A program made the position numbers and the translations under genes. A stretch of 32,500 bases of DNA. It comes from Prorocentrum cordatum (lineage: Eukaryota; Sar; Dinophyceae; Prorocentrales; Prorocentraceae). Each line of letters opens with the position of its first letter. The first letter of the stretch is position 1. Below the pieces are notes generated by a model. The model saw nothing but the letters and a program-made list of their open reading frames with translations, did no database searches and had not been told where the DNA came from. Positions 11,044-20,715 of the stretch are shown here, one piece after another. The stretch covers positions 35,001-67,500 of the forward strand of contig CAUYUJ010022546.1 in NCBI GenBank assembly GCA_963575745.1. The letters are read 5' to 3'.

Positions 11044-11800
11044 GCACCATGGGGGCATGCAGGGTCCCCAAACGGGCCAAGAGGGCCCCGAGAGGCCCCC
11101 GAGATGTTTCAGGAGAGACCCAAGTTGCCAGAAGATCATTCCAAGATGCCCGAGATTGCCTCCAGACGGCCCAAGATGCCCCCACGACGCCCCAAGAGGC
11201 ATCCAAAAATCCTCCCAATAAGGCCCAAAGTATCAAAATCATGAATCCCGCCTTTTCGCCTTCCCGACACTTCAAGACAGCCAAGACGACCCAAGAGGCC
11301 TCCACGAGGGCCCCGCAACGACCCACGAGGACCCCAAGACCGCCTAAGGGGCCTCCAAGACGGTCAGCCAGGTCCTTGAGACGCCTCCACGCGGAGACCC
11401 AGACGGCAGACCCGAACGGACATTTTGAATTCTCGGCCCCCAGGAGCCTCCCAAGAGGCCCCAAAAAAGTCCGAGAGGCCCCCAACAGGCCCCAGGGAAC
11501 GCCCAAAGGCCTCCCAGAGGCCCCACAACTACCCCCCACACCAGAAGCCCCAAAGAACGCTCCGAGAGACCCCACGGAGCATCCCTGAGGACTCTGATTT
11601 ACAACCCAGGCACGGCGGCTGGATAGGCCGAAGGCAAATAAATATGATGTGGTCCGGCCCCACCGACGAGCGAAGAGGGCCCCAAGACGCGCCCAAGACG
11701 GTCCAAGAAGGCCCCGAGTCGCTGAAAGATCGTCCCAAGACGCCCAAGATGGCCTCCAGACGGCCCAAGATGCCCCCTAGACACCCCAAAAAGCCTCCCA
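11044..11800 (+). repeat. CCAAGAGGCC minisatellite, forward orientation
   Basis: Degenerate units such as CCCAAGAGGCC, CCCGAGAGGCCC and CCAAGACGGCCC recur with 11-16-bp spacing. The block is broken by the tag sequence at 11585-11636 and then resumes to about 11800. The same family appears in 32120-32335 and, briefly, in 27560-27640. Confidence 0.85.
11585..11636 (+). repeat. Terminal tag of the CCAAGAGGCC family, copy 1
   Basis: About 50 bp ending in CACGGCGGCTGGATAGGCCG. It matches 32332-32383, which also follows a CCAAGAGGCC block. Shared parts are TGAGG.CTCTGA, ACCCA.GCACGG.GGC and GGATAGGCCGA.GGC. The two copies suggest a defined element end, not a random neighbour. Confidence 0.78.
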
Positions 11801-11974
11801 CTCGCTTTCATCGACATCATCGCTGTCACCATCACCACCATTGTCAGCACAGCATCATCGCATCACCCTAGACGCCCCGTAAGACCATAGGAAACTATCT
11901 ACCGGGGCTTGTCGCGGTTCCCATGGGGGTTCCCAAGACAGCTCAAAGACGGCCCACAGGAGACCTATGAAGGT
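11801..11974. other. Unassigned sequence with a short CATCAC patch
   Basis: A brief ATCATCGCTGTCACCATCAC patch (about 11815-11865) is followed by unique sequence. I see no gene here. Confidence 0.5.
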
Positions 11975-12680
11975 TTTAATGCGCATCGTGCCTCTGTCTC
12001 TAAGGTTTCAGTGCGTGTCAGGATTGTCTCTCATGAAGTGCGTGTCAGGATTGCGCCTCCAAGGAGTAATTGCGTGTCATGGTTGTGCCTCGAAGGTTTA
12101 AGCGTCTGTTAATAGTGTGTCCATAAAGTGAGGGCGTGCCAGGATAGTGTCAGGAGGAAGTGCGTGTCAGGTTTGTGTCTCCTAAGGTTTAAGTGCGTGT
12201 CGGGATTGTGTCTCTAAGCTTTAAGTGTGTGTCTGGCTTGTGTCTCTAAGTTTTATGTGCGTGTCAGCAATGTGTCTCTAAGGTTTGAGTGCGTGTCGGG
12301 ATTGTGTCTCTAAGCTTCAAGTGCGTGTCTGGCTTGTGTCTCTGAGTTTTATGTGCGTGTCAGCAATGTGTCTCTAAGGTTTAAGTGCGTGTCGGGATTG
12401 TGTCTCTAAGCTTTAAGCGCGTGTCAGGATTGTGTATCTAAGCTTTAAGTGCGTGTCAGGAGTGTGTCTCTAAGGTTTAAGTGCGTGCCGGGTGTGTGAC
12501 TCTAAGGTTTCAAGTACGTGCCAATGTTGTGTATATAAGGCTTAAGTGCGTGCCATGACTGTGTCTCAGGCCTAAGTGCGTGTCAGTGTTGTGTCTCTAA
12601 GGTTTGAGTGTGTGTGTGCGTCAATATTGCGTCTCTAAGGTTCATGTGCATGTCATGATTGTGTATGTGAGGTTTCAGGG
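11975..12680. repeat. 32-bp tandem array with 96-bp higher-order pattern
   Basis: The unit is close to AAGTGCGTGTCAGGATTGTG followed by TCTCTAAGGTTT, about 32 bp. About twenty units are present, most diverged at the left end. Between about 12200 and 12395 three distinguishable units (GGGATTG, TGGCTTG, AGCAATG) repeat twice in the same order, so a 96-bp trimer was duplicated. The unit is not a multiple of three. Confidence 0.93.
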
Positions 12681-13207
12681 CGCATGAGGCTCTCAGAAGG
12701 AGAAGGAGGAAGAGGAGGAGGAGGACTTAGGAAACCGTTCCCCGTAGAGCACCTGTAAGGGTCTCACCCGGAGAACCAACCGACACGGCGCTAACTCCAT
12801 TCACCCAGAGAACCACCCGATCCCCTGGGAAACCAGCCCTTTTCCTGAAGAACCACTTTTCTCCACTGGAACCCTCCAAGACAGCTCCAATCAGACCCCC
12901 CAAAAATATGACCCCCCACCACTTTATTATGGAATCCGGAATACTATGATTTCTTGCTCCTCTCGGCGGCGAGCGAGGGTGGGAAATGAGAAGGAGAAGG
13001 CCTTCTCAGAAGGCGGCGGGACTTCTCGGCAGCCCTCAGGCCCTCTGCGAAGTCTTCTGTCTCTCCAGGGAAAGTTTCAGAAAACCTCTCAATGAGGGCC
13101 GGGGGACTTCCGAGCCTGCTGAGGAGGCCCGGCCCTTCTCACTTCCCCCCTGGGCTCGCCGCCGATCCTGTGATGAACCCCGAGACCCCTTCTCGAAGAG
13201 CCGCGCT
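12681..13207. other. Unassigned sequence
   Basis: It starts with a short purine run (12698-12727). After it comes a stretch where GAACCA/GAACCC recurs every 25-40 bp (about 12770-12870), possibly a decayed repeat. No gene is recognised. Confidence 0.5.
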
Positions 13208-13413
13208 CTAGGCGAGCGGCCGACCGCGCGGGCCGACGGGCAGGCAGGGGGCGCTGGCGAGGGCCAAGCGGAACTGGGCCCCCCCGGCTCCAGGAGGAGC
13301 CGCGCTCGTCACGGCCGCGCTGCACCGCTGCAAGAAGCCGCACCGGGGCACGTCCGCGGGCATGCCGCCGGGAAGGGTTTCCACAGAGGGCGGCTTCCAG
13401 AGAACGGGGCGGC
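13208..13413 (-). CDS. Candidate exon, unknown product
   Basis: A minus frame runs from an acceptor-like GATTCAG|GC at 13414-13415 to a TAG at 13208-13210. It gives about 68 residues including SVETLPGGMPADVP and LALASAPCLPVGPRG. Nearly every third codon position is G or C while the second position varies, which is typical of coding DNA in GC-rich protists. No domain is recognised. The region is GC-rich and the opposite strand is also open, so chance openness is possible. The stop could mark a last exon or simply the frame end. Confidence 0.3.
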
Positions 13414-14110
13414 CTGAATCCCACTGGACCTCTCGGCGCAGGCGGTTTACATCCCTTGCCCGTCCAGCAACTGTGGGCTTGGAGGTGGGCATAAAAACCA
13501 AAAGCATGGGGGTGCGTCCACCGGGGGGGCAATGATCCTAGATATTGGTGTTGGTGCCGAGTGTTACCACTATCACCGAGATCGTGATCATCTTCCCTCG
13601 GTGGAAACACACCGCCGACATTGGTAGCAATGCCAACCTTTAGGCCTCCGAAGCCGCCCTCATCCCCTTCGGTCCCACGCCGAAGACTGGCCCCCTCGCC
13701 CAGCGAAGCCTCCTGGATGAGGGGGGGACGGGGGGGGCTTCCCAGGGCCACCTTTGGGGCTCTCTTGGGACCCTGTGCAGCCTGCGGAGCCCGCCCCGTC
13801 CTGGACCCCCCGCGGCCGCCAGGGATCGCAGAACGCCCCACGGTGCCAACACAGAAGGCGTGGTCTGGCAGCGCCAGCGCCGAGAGGGCAGCGGCTGCGG
13901 GCGGGCCTGGCGATGCCGCGACCGTTGTCAGCGGCGGCAGCGGCGGCGAGGGATGCGGGATGCGGCAACGGCGGGCTGCAGCCAGCGGCGGGCTGCGGCA
14001 GCTGGGGGGGGCGGCCAGAGAGGTGCAGCAGCGCCGAAGGGCCTTGCCCCAGTTTCGCCACGCCCGCTTCGCCTTGGTGGCGAGCTTGTCATTGCGGAAT
14101 GCCTGAGGGG
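13414..14110. other. Unassigned GC-rich sequence
   Basis: Frames are open on both strands. A GGCGGCAGCGG-type low-complexity stretch lies at about 13880-14030. I found no domain and no repeat family. Confidence 0.45.
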
Positions 14111-16360
14111 CGGGGGCGAGGGGGCTATGGACCCCTGCTCTCGGATACCCTCACTCCACAATTTCTGGCCCAGATCCCACCCTGACACCCCACCTGGCAA
14201 CCACCTGGTCACCACCTCGCCCCAGCATCCGCACCTTCTGGACCTGTGTTCTTGGCATCCCCCACTCCACCACTTCTGGCCCAAATCCCTCCCCGACACC
14301 CCGCCTGGCCACCACCTGGTCACCGTCTGAACAGCACCCGGTCACCACCTGGACCCGGCACCCCCACCTTCTGGACCTCTGTTCCTAGAAGATCCCACCC
14401 TGACCCCCCACCTGGCCACTACCTGGTCACTGACTGGCCCTGGCACCCTCACCTACAGACTTCTGTTGTTGGAACCCCCAACTCCACAACTTCAGGCCCA
14501 GATCCCGCCCTCGACCCCCACCTGGCCACCATATGGCCACCACCTGGACAGGCAGCATCTCCACTCTCTGGGCCTCTGTTCTTGAAACTCCTTACTCCCC
14601 GATGTCTGGCCCAGACCCCATCCTGACCCTCCACCTGGCCACCACCTGGCAACCACCTGGCAACCACTTGGTCCCAGCATCCCTACATTCTGGACCTCTG
14701 CTTTTGGAGCCCAAACTCCACAATTTCTGGCCCAGATCCCACCCTGACCCCCCGCCTGGCCACCACCTGGCCACCACTTGGCCATCACCTAGTCACCACC
14801 TCGCCCCAGCACCCCTAGGTTCTGGACCTCTTCTCGTGGAACCCCCCACCGTTCATTTTGGGCCCAGACCCAACATGGCCACCATAAGCCTGATCACCAC
14901 CTCGCCCCGGCACGCCCACCTTCTAGACCTCTGCTCTTGGAACCGCTCACTCCACAATTTCTGGGCCAGGTCCCCCACTGACCCCCCACATGGCCACCAC
15001 CCGGTCACCACCTGGCCCCGGCATCCCCACCTTCTTTACCTATGTTCTTTGAATCCCCCACTCTACGAGCTCTGGCCCAGACCCCACCATGGTCTGGCAT
15101 CCCCACCTTCTATGCCTCTGTTCTTGGCACCCCCATCGCACAATTTCTTGCCCGGGTCCCACCGTGACACCGCATCCAGCACCACTTGGCCACCACCTAG
15201 TCATCACCTGGCCCCAGCATCCCCACCGTCTAGACTTCTGTTCGTAGAACCCCTCATTCCAATCTGGCCCAGATCCCACCCTGACACCCCACCTGGCCCT
15301 GCCACCGCCTGGCCCCCGCACTCCCACCTTCTAGACCTCTGCTCTTGGAAACCCCCGATCCACAATTTCTCGCCCAGATCCCACCCTGACGCCCCACCTG
15401 GCCACCACCTGAACACAACCTGGCCCTGGCATCCCCACCTTCTTGACCTCTGTTCTTGGAGCCCCCCCCACTTCGAAACTTCTGGCCCAGATCCAATCCT
15501 GACCTCACACCTTCTGGACCTCTGTTCTCCCAAATCCCAACCTGAACCCCCACCTGGCCACCACCTGGTCACCACCTGGCCCCGGCACCGCAACCTTTCC
15601 AGACCTCTGTTTCTGGAAACCCTCACTTCACAATTCCTGGCCCTGATCCCACCCTGACCAACCACGCGGTCACCACCAGGCCCTGGCACCCCCACCTTTC
15701 TTGGAACACCCACTCCAAAATTTCTATCCAGATCCCACCCTGACACCCCCCCCCGGTCACAACCTGGCCACCACCACCTGACCCTGGAACCCCCACCTTC
15801 TAGACCACTGCTCGTGAAGCCCCCCCTCCACAATTTCTCGCCCAGATCTCACCCTGACCGTCCACCACCACCTGGTCACCGCCTGGCCACAGCACCCCCC
15901 CCTTCTGGACCTCTGTTCTTGGAACCCCACACTCCACAAAATGTCGCGCCCAAATCCCACCCTGACCCCCCACCTGGCCACCAACCGGTCACCACCTGGC
16001 CCCGGAAACTCCACCTTCTGGACCTCGCTTCGTCATTTCTGGCCCAGATCCCACCCTGACCCCCCGCCACTGCCACCACCGGGCAACCACCTGGCCCCAA
16101 AACCCCCATCTTCTTGACCTCTGTTCTGGGAACTCCCCACTCCAGACCTTCAGGCTCAGGTCCCACCCTGCTCCCGCCTGGCCATCACATGGTTCCCACC
16201 TAGCCCGGGCACCCCACCTACTGAACCTCACTTCTTGCCCCGACTCCACAATTTCTGGTCCAGACCCCACCTTGACCCCCCACACGGCGGCCACCAGCCA
16301 CCACCCGGTCACCACCCGGCTACAGCATCCCCACCTTCTGGACCTCTTTCGTGGAACCTC
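14111..16360. repeat. ~110-bp tandem array, about 21 units
   Basis: The landmark CCCAGATCCCACCCTGAC recurs at about 14169, 14281, 14391, 14501, 14613, 14735, 14866, 14969, 15080, 15155, 15272, 15377, 15490, 15532, 15645, 15731, 15845, 15952, 16048, 16159 and 16263. Most spacings are 103-117 bp. Shorter ones (42, 75, 86) mark internal deletions. Each unit also has CCACCTGGCCACCACCTGG, CCCCACCTTCTGGACCTCTG and TTCTTGGAACCCCC. The + strand is very C-rich. Open frames are Pro, His and Thr rich and change phase between units, so a protein repeat is unlikely. Confidence 0.95.
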
Positions 16361-16466
16361 GTGTTTGACATCACAACATGGGAATACTCCTGGCGCTACC
16401 AGCTATTTCTCCGTCTGCTACCACGAGTCGTCAGGACAGCCGACGGCGAGGCGGCGCCGTTCACGT

Positions 16467-16506
16467 TCCTCCTCCTCCTCCTTCTCCTCCTCCTCCTCCT
16501 CCTCCA
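16467..16506. repeat. (CTC)n microsatellite in the composite repeat
   Basis: A short CTC run of about 13 triplets directly precedes module C of the composite repeat, as at 29355-29410 and 30961-31057. Confidence 0.93.
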
Positions 16507-16640
16507 CTCCTTCTCTTTATAAATAACTCTTCCCTGTCGCACCCCGAAGCCAATTTTTCGGGCGGGCCGGGCGTTTCACCTGAGATTTCCTCACCATTTA
16601 TGACCCTGAAGCTTAAGAATTGGCAACAGCTTCACAGATG
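16507..16640 (+). repeat. Composite repeat, module C, copy 1
   Basis: This matches 29411-29519 and 31058-31190. Shared landmarks are ATAAATAACT, CCCTGTCGCACCCCGA, GGGCGTTTCRCCT and TCCCTCACCATYTATGACCC. In all three cases it starts at the end of a trinucleotide microsatellite and runs into an ~85-bp D unit. No gene is visible in it. Confidence 0.88.
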
Positions 16641-17400
16641 GAGGGCGGGCGGTTTTCAGAATATTGCTCTCGCCTTGGCGCCGCGCACATTCGTTTCAAA
16701 ATTTGCAACAAGAGTTTCACGGATTGAGGCCGGGTCGTTTTCAAAATGTGGCTCTCGCCTTGGCGCCGCGCACATGCGCTTGAAAAAATTGCAGCAAGAG
16801 CATCCCGTATTGAGGGCGGGTCGTTTTCAAAATGTGGCTCTCGCCTTAGTGCCGCGCAAAATCGTTTTGAAAATTTGCAAGGGCTTCACGGATTGAGGGC
16901 GGGTGGTTTTCAAGATGTGACTCTCACCTTAGCGCCGCGCACAATCGATTTTAAAGGTTGCAAGAATTTTACGGATTGAGGGCGGGTGGTTTTCAAAATG
17001 TGGCTCTCGCCTTGGAACCGCACACATTCGTTTTAAAATTTGGAACAAGAGCTTCACGGATTGAGGGCCGGTCGTTTCCAAAATGTGGCTCTCGCCTTGG
17101 CGCCGCGCAGATTCGCTTTCAGAATTTGCAACAGGAGTTTCACGGATTGAGGGCGGGTCGTTTTCAAAATGTGGCTCTCGCCTTGGCGCCGCGCACATTC
17201 GTTTCAAAAAATTGCACAGAGACTGTCACGGATTCAGGGCTGGTCGTTTGCAAAATGTGGCTCTCGCCTTAGCGCCGCGCAAATTCGTTTTGAAAATTTG
17301 CAAGGGCTTCACGGATTGACGGCGATTCCTTTTCAAAATGTGGCTTTCACCTTAGCGCCACGCACATTCTTGATACAAATTTGCAAAAGTTTCACGGATT
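16641..17400 (+). repeat. ~85-bp tandem array (module D), nine units
   Basis: The landmark ATGTGGCTCTCGCCTTGGCG recurs at 16661 (variant), 16746, 16832, 16915, 16998, 17083, 17169, 17255 and 17338, so spacing is 83-86 bp. Each unit also holds ACGGATTGAGGGCGGGTSG and CCGCGCACATTCG. Related single units lie at 29520-29610, 29984-30150 and 31190-31248. The variable unit length shifts frame, so this is not a protein repeat. Confidence 0.95.
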
Positions 17401-17723
17401 CCCATGATCGACGTTCCAGAAATGGCGTTTCGAAAGGATTCACGATTGTGAGGGCGCAGAAGCTACGTACGGTGATTCACGGAGTTGAGGTCCCAAGAGT
17501 GGCGTTCTGGCACGATTTAGGATCGTCAAGACGCAACAGTCAGGTTCATCCGTGGCGTTGAAAAACCGAGAAAAATATGTCGGCATGCTTCCGGGTCTTC
17601 AAACGGTTGTCTTCCAACGAGGCAGGTCCCTCGGTGGAAGTGAACCGTTGTAGGGCATATGAAGAGGGAGCTTGGGGGAGGGTTTATTCCAGCATCGTTG
17701 GTGACTCTTGGGCTTACACTGGT
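17401..17723 (+). repeat. Composite repeat, modules A and B, copy 1
   Basis: Module A is itself made of units of about 72-75 bp with landmark GAATGGCGTTCTGGCACGAT (about 17413, 17487, 17560). Module B follows with GTCTTCCAACGAGGCAG, GAACCGTTGTAGGG, ATGAAGAGGGAGCTTGG and GTGACTCTTGGGYTTACA. It ends exactly where (CTC)n starts. Copies lie at 29080-29354, 30151-30470 and 31249-31522, and an inverted partial copy at 31845-31922. Confidence 0.9.
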
Positions 17724-17770
17724 CCTCCTCCTCCTCCTCCTCCTCCTCCTCCTCCTCCTCCTCCTCCTCC
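17724..17770. repeat. (CTC)n microsatellite after module B
   Basis: About 16 perfect CTC triplets follow module B. Here, unlike at 29411 and 31058, a GC-rich exon-like block follows instead of module C. Confidence 0.95.
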
Positions 17771-17772
17771 TG

Positions 17773-17931
17773 CAGGGGGGCGGCGCCACGCAGAGAGAGC
17801 GATCGTTATTGAGCCCCTCGAACATGGCGATCCACGCGGCCGCCAGGTCCCTGTCCTGCGGGCGGCGGCGCCGGGCCCGGCCGCCGTCCCCTTCGCAGGG
17901 CCACACGGCGCTGGCCTTCCTCGCTCCTGCG
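17773..17931 (-). CDS. Candidate exon, unknown product
   Basis: On the minus strand an acceptor-like TTGGCAG precedes a frame of about 53 codons with strongly GC-biased third positions. It reads ARKASAVWPCEGDGG, then an Arg-rich RARRRRPQDRDL, then AAAWIAMFEGLNNDRSLC. The second half looks like folded protein, not repeat. The block ends at CTGCAG beside the (GAG)n strand of the microsatellite, and no clear donor was found. No family is recognised. It may be one exon of a minus-strand gene together with the blocks at 18398, 19111 and 28607. Confidence 0.28.
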
Positions 17932-17991
17932 CTGCCAACTACGGCGGTGGAGGCGGACGCTGGTGCTGCACGCCCGCCGCGGCGAACGAAC

Positions 17992-18160
17992 AACACACAC
18001 ACGCGCGCACAAACACACGCGCACGTACGCACGCACGTGAACGTACACGTACACGTACGCGTACACGCACACGCACACGCACACAAACACAAACACAAAC
18101 ACGTACACGCACTCGCACACGCACGCGCACACGCACTCGCACTCGCACTCGCACTCCGAC
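17992..18160. repeat. CACACG/CACGTA purine-pyrimidine repeat
   Basis: Alternating CACACG, CACGTA, CACAAA and CACTCG hexamers make a long alternating purine-pyrimidine tract, a known Z-DNA-prone pattern. The frames (Arg-Thr, His-Ala, Val-Arg) are artefacts. Confidence 0.92.
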
Positions 18161-18397
18161 GGCGGCTCGTCGCGCTGCTCGTCGGCGCCTTCGGGATGCT
18201 CTTGATGCTGCGTTGTGCGCCCGTGCTTGCGTCGGCGAGCCAAGCTCCTGGCAAGACAGGGAGCTGGCGGCGCGGTCCGCGCTGAAGCTCCTGCCGGCCG
18301 GCGCGGCAGTGCCAGGAGCCACACGCAGGCGGGAGCTGCTGATTCTTTGAGCGTGGGAGGCTCCGTGGCCGATTCGGAGCCAGTTGGACCCAGCAGC
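18161..18397. other. Unassigned GC-rich sequence
   Basis: Frames are open on the minus strand, one including EHPEGADEQRDEPPSE with GC-biased third positions next to the CACACG repeat. It is too weak to call as an exon. Confidence 0.35.
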
Positions 18398-18602
18398 TCA
18401 TGGACACCGACGGGACTGCCACATGTCCCCAGAGAAGGCCTGCTTATCCAAAGGTTGCATGGTGGCCGCTGCGATCTTTCGGGCCTCGATCGTGTCAGTG
18501 TTGTCTCGTCGTTTGATGATGTCTTCGACTAGGTGTGATATACGAGCGAAATTCCCCATCCCGTGCCTGCAGCGGTTCATCTCGTCCTGCAGCTTGTTGT
18601 TC
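18398..18602 (-). CDS. Candidate exon, unknown product
   Basis: A minus frame begins after an acceptor-like AACAAG|G at 18603-18604 and stays open to a TGA at 18398-18400. The peptide has ordinary composition and looks helical, with NNKLQDEMNRC, ISHLVEDIIKRRDNTDTIEA and MQPLDKQAFSGDMWQ. Its balanced charge contrasts with the repeat-derived frames around it. No family is recognised. The opposite strand is also open over the same stretch, so the strand choice rests on composition only. It could be an exon or a relic of another mobile element. Confidence 0.3.
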
Positions 18603-18604
18603 CT

Positions 18605-18809
18605 TGTTCAGGGAGCTTCCTGATGCTGTACGTGGCTACGGGCTTCCTGGTATTGTATGTGGCTGCTCGAGGGCTTGTACGCGGTAATCTGGTTCTGGCC
18701 GTTGGGTGTGGTCAATCTGTTTCGTATGACATTATTTCGACGGCATCGGCCTCGTCGTGCGTTCGTGGTGGAGGGCCGACTTGAGGTGGATTGTTGAGTT
18801 CAAAAAATC
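18605..18809. other. Unassigned sequence with a small duplication
   Basis: A stretch resembling GGCTTCCTGGTATTGTATGTGGCTG occurs twice (about 18612-18640 and 18643-18668). Nothing else is recognised before the next microsatellite. Confidence 0.45.
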
Positions 18810-18900
18810 ATCCTCCTCCTCCTCCTCCTCCTCCTCCTCCTCCTCCTCCTCCTCCTCCTCCTCCTCCTCCTCCTCCTCCTCCTCCTCCTCCTCCTCCTCC
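18810..18900. repeat. (TCC)n microsatellite, ~30 uninterrupted triplets
   Basis: This is one of the purest runs in the window, so it probably expanded recently. Confidence 0.97.
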
Positions 18901-19110
18901 GCATCCCTATACGCGTCCTCAATTGTCCTCCTCCCCCTCCACCTCCGCATCCATCTGCTTCATTCCTTCCTTCCTCGCCGCCCCTCCCTTCCCAGACCCC
19001 CCACGTCTTCACAACGCGAGGGACCCGAGAGGCCGAAAATCGCCAAAAGCATTTCGTCGCGGCTTCGTTCACCACTCGACGGGGTCGGGGTCCCCCTCCA
19101 GGGCAGCGAC
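18901..19110. other. Unassigned sequence between microsatellites
   Basis: The left part is pyrimidine-rich and decays from the TCC run. The right part is unique. I see no gene apart from the candidate exon that follows. Confidence 0.45.
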
Positions 19111-19216
19111 CGTGGGCCCGCCCCCCCGGCGGGCACTCCGCGCGCGCAATGTCGGCGGCCGTCAGCTCGCCCCGCGGCTCCAGGGGATCCTCGGGCGTGC
19201 CGCGGGCCGGGGCCGC
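19111..19216 (-). CDS. Candidate exon, unknown product
   Basis: On the minus strand, CCTTGCTAG|G at 19217-19218 is a good acceptor and CACG|GT at 19109-19111 a possible donor. Between them about 35 codons read RGTPEDPLEPRGELTAADI followed by ARAECPPGG. Nearly all third positions are G or C. The peptide is acidic and plausible as protein, though short. It lies between two (CTC)n runs, close to the retrotransposon relic on the other strand. No family is recognised. Confidence 0.3.
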
Positions 19217-19237
19217 CTAGCAAGGCAGGTGGGCACG

Positions 19238-19366
19238 CTCCTCCTCCTCCTCCTCCTCCTCCTCCTCCTCCTCCTCCTCCTCCTCCTCCTCCTCCTCCTC
19301 CTCCTCCTCCGCATCCTCCTCCTCCTCCTCCTCCTCCTCCGCATCCTCCTCCTCCTCCTCCTCCTG
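19238..19366. repeat. (CTC)n microsatellite at the 5' edge of the retrotransposon
   Basis: Long CTC runs with two GCATCC interruptions. The reverse-transcriptase frame becomes recognisable within about 20 bp of its right end, so the microsatellite marks the truncation point. Confidence 0.96.
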
Positions 19367-19379
19367 CTCGCATGCTACT

Positions 19380-20374
19380 GGGGTACTGCACCTCCTCACG
19401 CTCAGAGCCGTGAAGCGGCCTAGCGTCGTGGCCCCATGCATTGCGCCAACGGCACTAGTAGATGACGTTTCCATCTAACTCGCCACTAACGACAAGGCCG
19501 ACATTAGTTTGCTGGAGAAGGCCCTGCGAATGTTTCCTTACGATGCCAAAGGTTTGGGGCTCCACACCCAGCCTAAGAAGTATGGCATCGTCACTGGCAC
19601 TGCGCGCTCCAGGATCCTTTTCGCCAAGAATGCCAAACGTCTAGCATTGCAGTTCAGACCTTGGATGCGCAATTTAGGCCATGAGCTTTCTGCTATGAAG
19701 GTCAGACGCTGCCAGGAGAAGGCCAGAGCCAAAGCCCTCCAGCAACGCAAGAGGAAGTACTTTGCCCTCAAGTGTGCCACTGGCCGTCGCACCTCCTAGC
19801 TGTGGAGGACAGGTGCTCTACCTACGGCTGGCCATGGAGCTGGTGTGGCGGGGGGGTCGGACACGGCCCTCTGATATTTTCGCAATTTCGCCTCAGTGCT
19901 TGCCGGAGGCAAACCGCATGGTGGAGCCACCGCCTACCTCATCGCCAACCCAGATGCGAGATACGATCCCATATTTGGCTGCACGCTCGGCATCACGGTC
20001 AGATACGCGACCTTTCGTTGGGGAAGCTCCAGCGCCCGTGGGCTCAGCTCGCACATATTATGCAGTCCACCCCGACATGGCAGAGTGCTAGAGGGCCCAT
20101 TTTCTGTCCATGGTTGTCGCTCATACGCATTGGCTGGACCATGGCCAACGCACACACCTACGTGGACGACGAGGGCACCCACATCAGCCTGCTCAAGTGG
20201 TGCCCGTATGACGTCAAGCTCCACCTCATCAGGGGCATCGAGCGGTGGCAGCACGGCAGGCTGCTGCGCCACATGCCCACGTCCGACGGCAATAAGGTCA
20301 TCTGGCACCGTGCTCTCAGGAACGGGCTGCGCAGCGTCGCGTGCCCGAAGCAGCTTGGAGCGCTGTCTGCGGTC
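19380..20374 (+). pseudogene. Reverse transcriptase C-terminal fragment
   Basis: The frame carries ALVDDVSI at about 19452-19475, the catalytic motif C (normally Y/F-x-D-D, here L-V-D-D). A primer-grip-like RNLGHELSA follows downstream, then a Lys/Arg-rich helix (RRCQEKARAKALQQRKRK) and TGALPTAGHGAG, LAGGKPHGGATAYLI and ARYDPIFGC. Near 20020 the frame shifts and continues with the segment ending LIRIGWTMANAHTYVDDEG, then LLKWCPYDVKLHLIRGIERW. Stops at 19476, 19797 and 19872 break the first part. The enzyme would have copied element RNA into DNA. Fingers and most of the palm are missing, so it cannot be active. Confidence 0.82.
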
Positions 20375-20377
20375 TGA

Positions 20378-20715
20378 GCCAACTTCTTTCCCCTCCCAGC
20401 CGCTCGCGCGGCCCAGGGGTATTTAGTAGAGCCTCACTGTCGAGTATGCCTTCAAGACAATTGCACTTATGGTCACATCTGGTACCAGCGCAGAGGGATG
20501 ATTGATGAAGACCATGACCCTTTCGGAGATCCTGTGCCTGAATTATTTCTTGGTCACAGGCAGGCCCTTCTTCAGGCCAGCCTCGACATCACTGCGCAAC
20601 CGCAGGTCGACACCACGTATTCTACCAATGGGCTTCCTTCATTTCCAAGGACCATGCACATTGAGGCCCCCCAACTTAATCCTGTTGTTGGCGAGTGGGG
20701 GGACGTTAAAAAGTT
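20378..20715 (+). pseudogene. Cys-His knuckle linker of the retrotransposon
   Basis: In the frame after the TGA at 20375 the peptide reads YLVEPHCRVCLQDNCTYGHIW. The spacing C-x2-C-x8-H-x-W resembles a zinc knuckle between reverse transcriptase and RNase H. It continues through DPFGDPVPELFLGHRQALL to KKLWG, where the frame must change to reach the RNase H DGS motif. Metal binding is inferred from the spacing only. Confidence 0.65.

Noticed and set aside
14533-15657. A + frame of 374 codons, Pro, His and Thr rich, over the 110-bp array.
   Set aside because: Unit lengths vary and shift the frame relative to the repeat, so it is a translated satellite, not a repeat protein.
16746-17319. Repeated peptides starting MWLSPWRRA in several + frames.
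   Set aside because: They follow the ~85-bp D units and change frame between units. The DNA repeat explains them.
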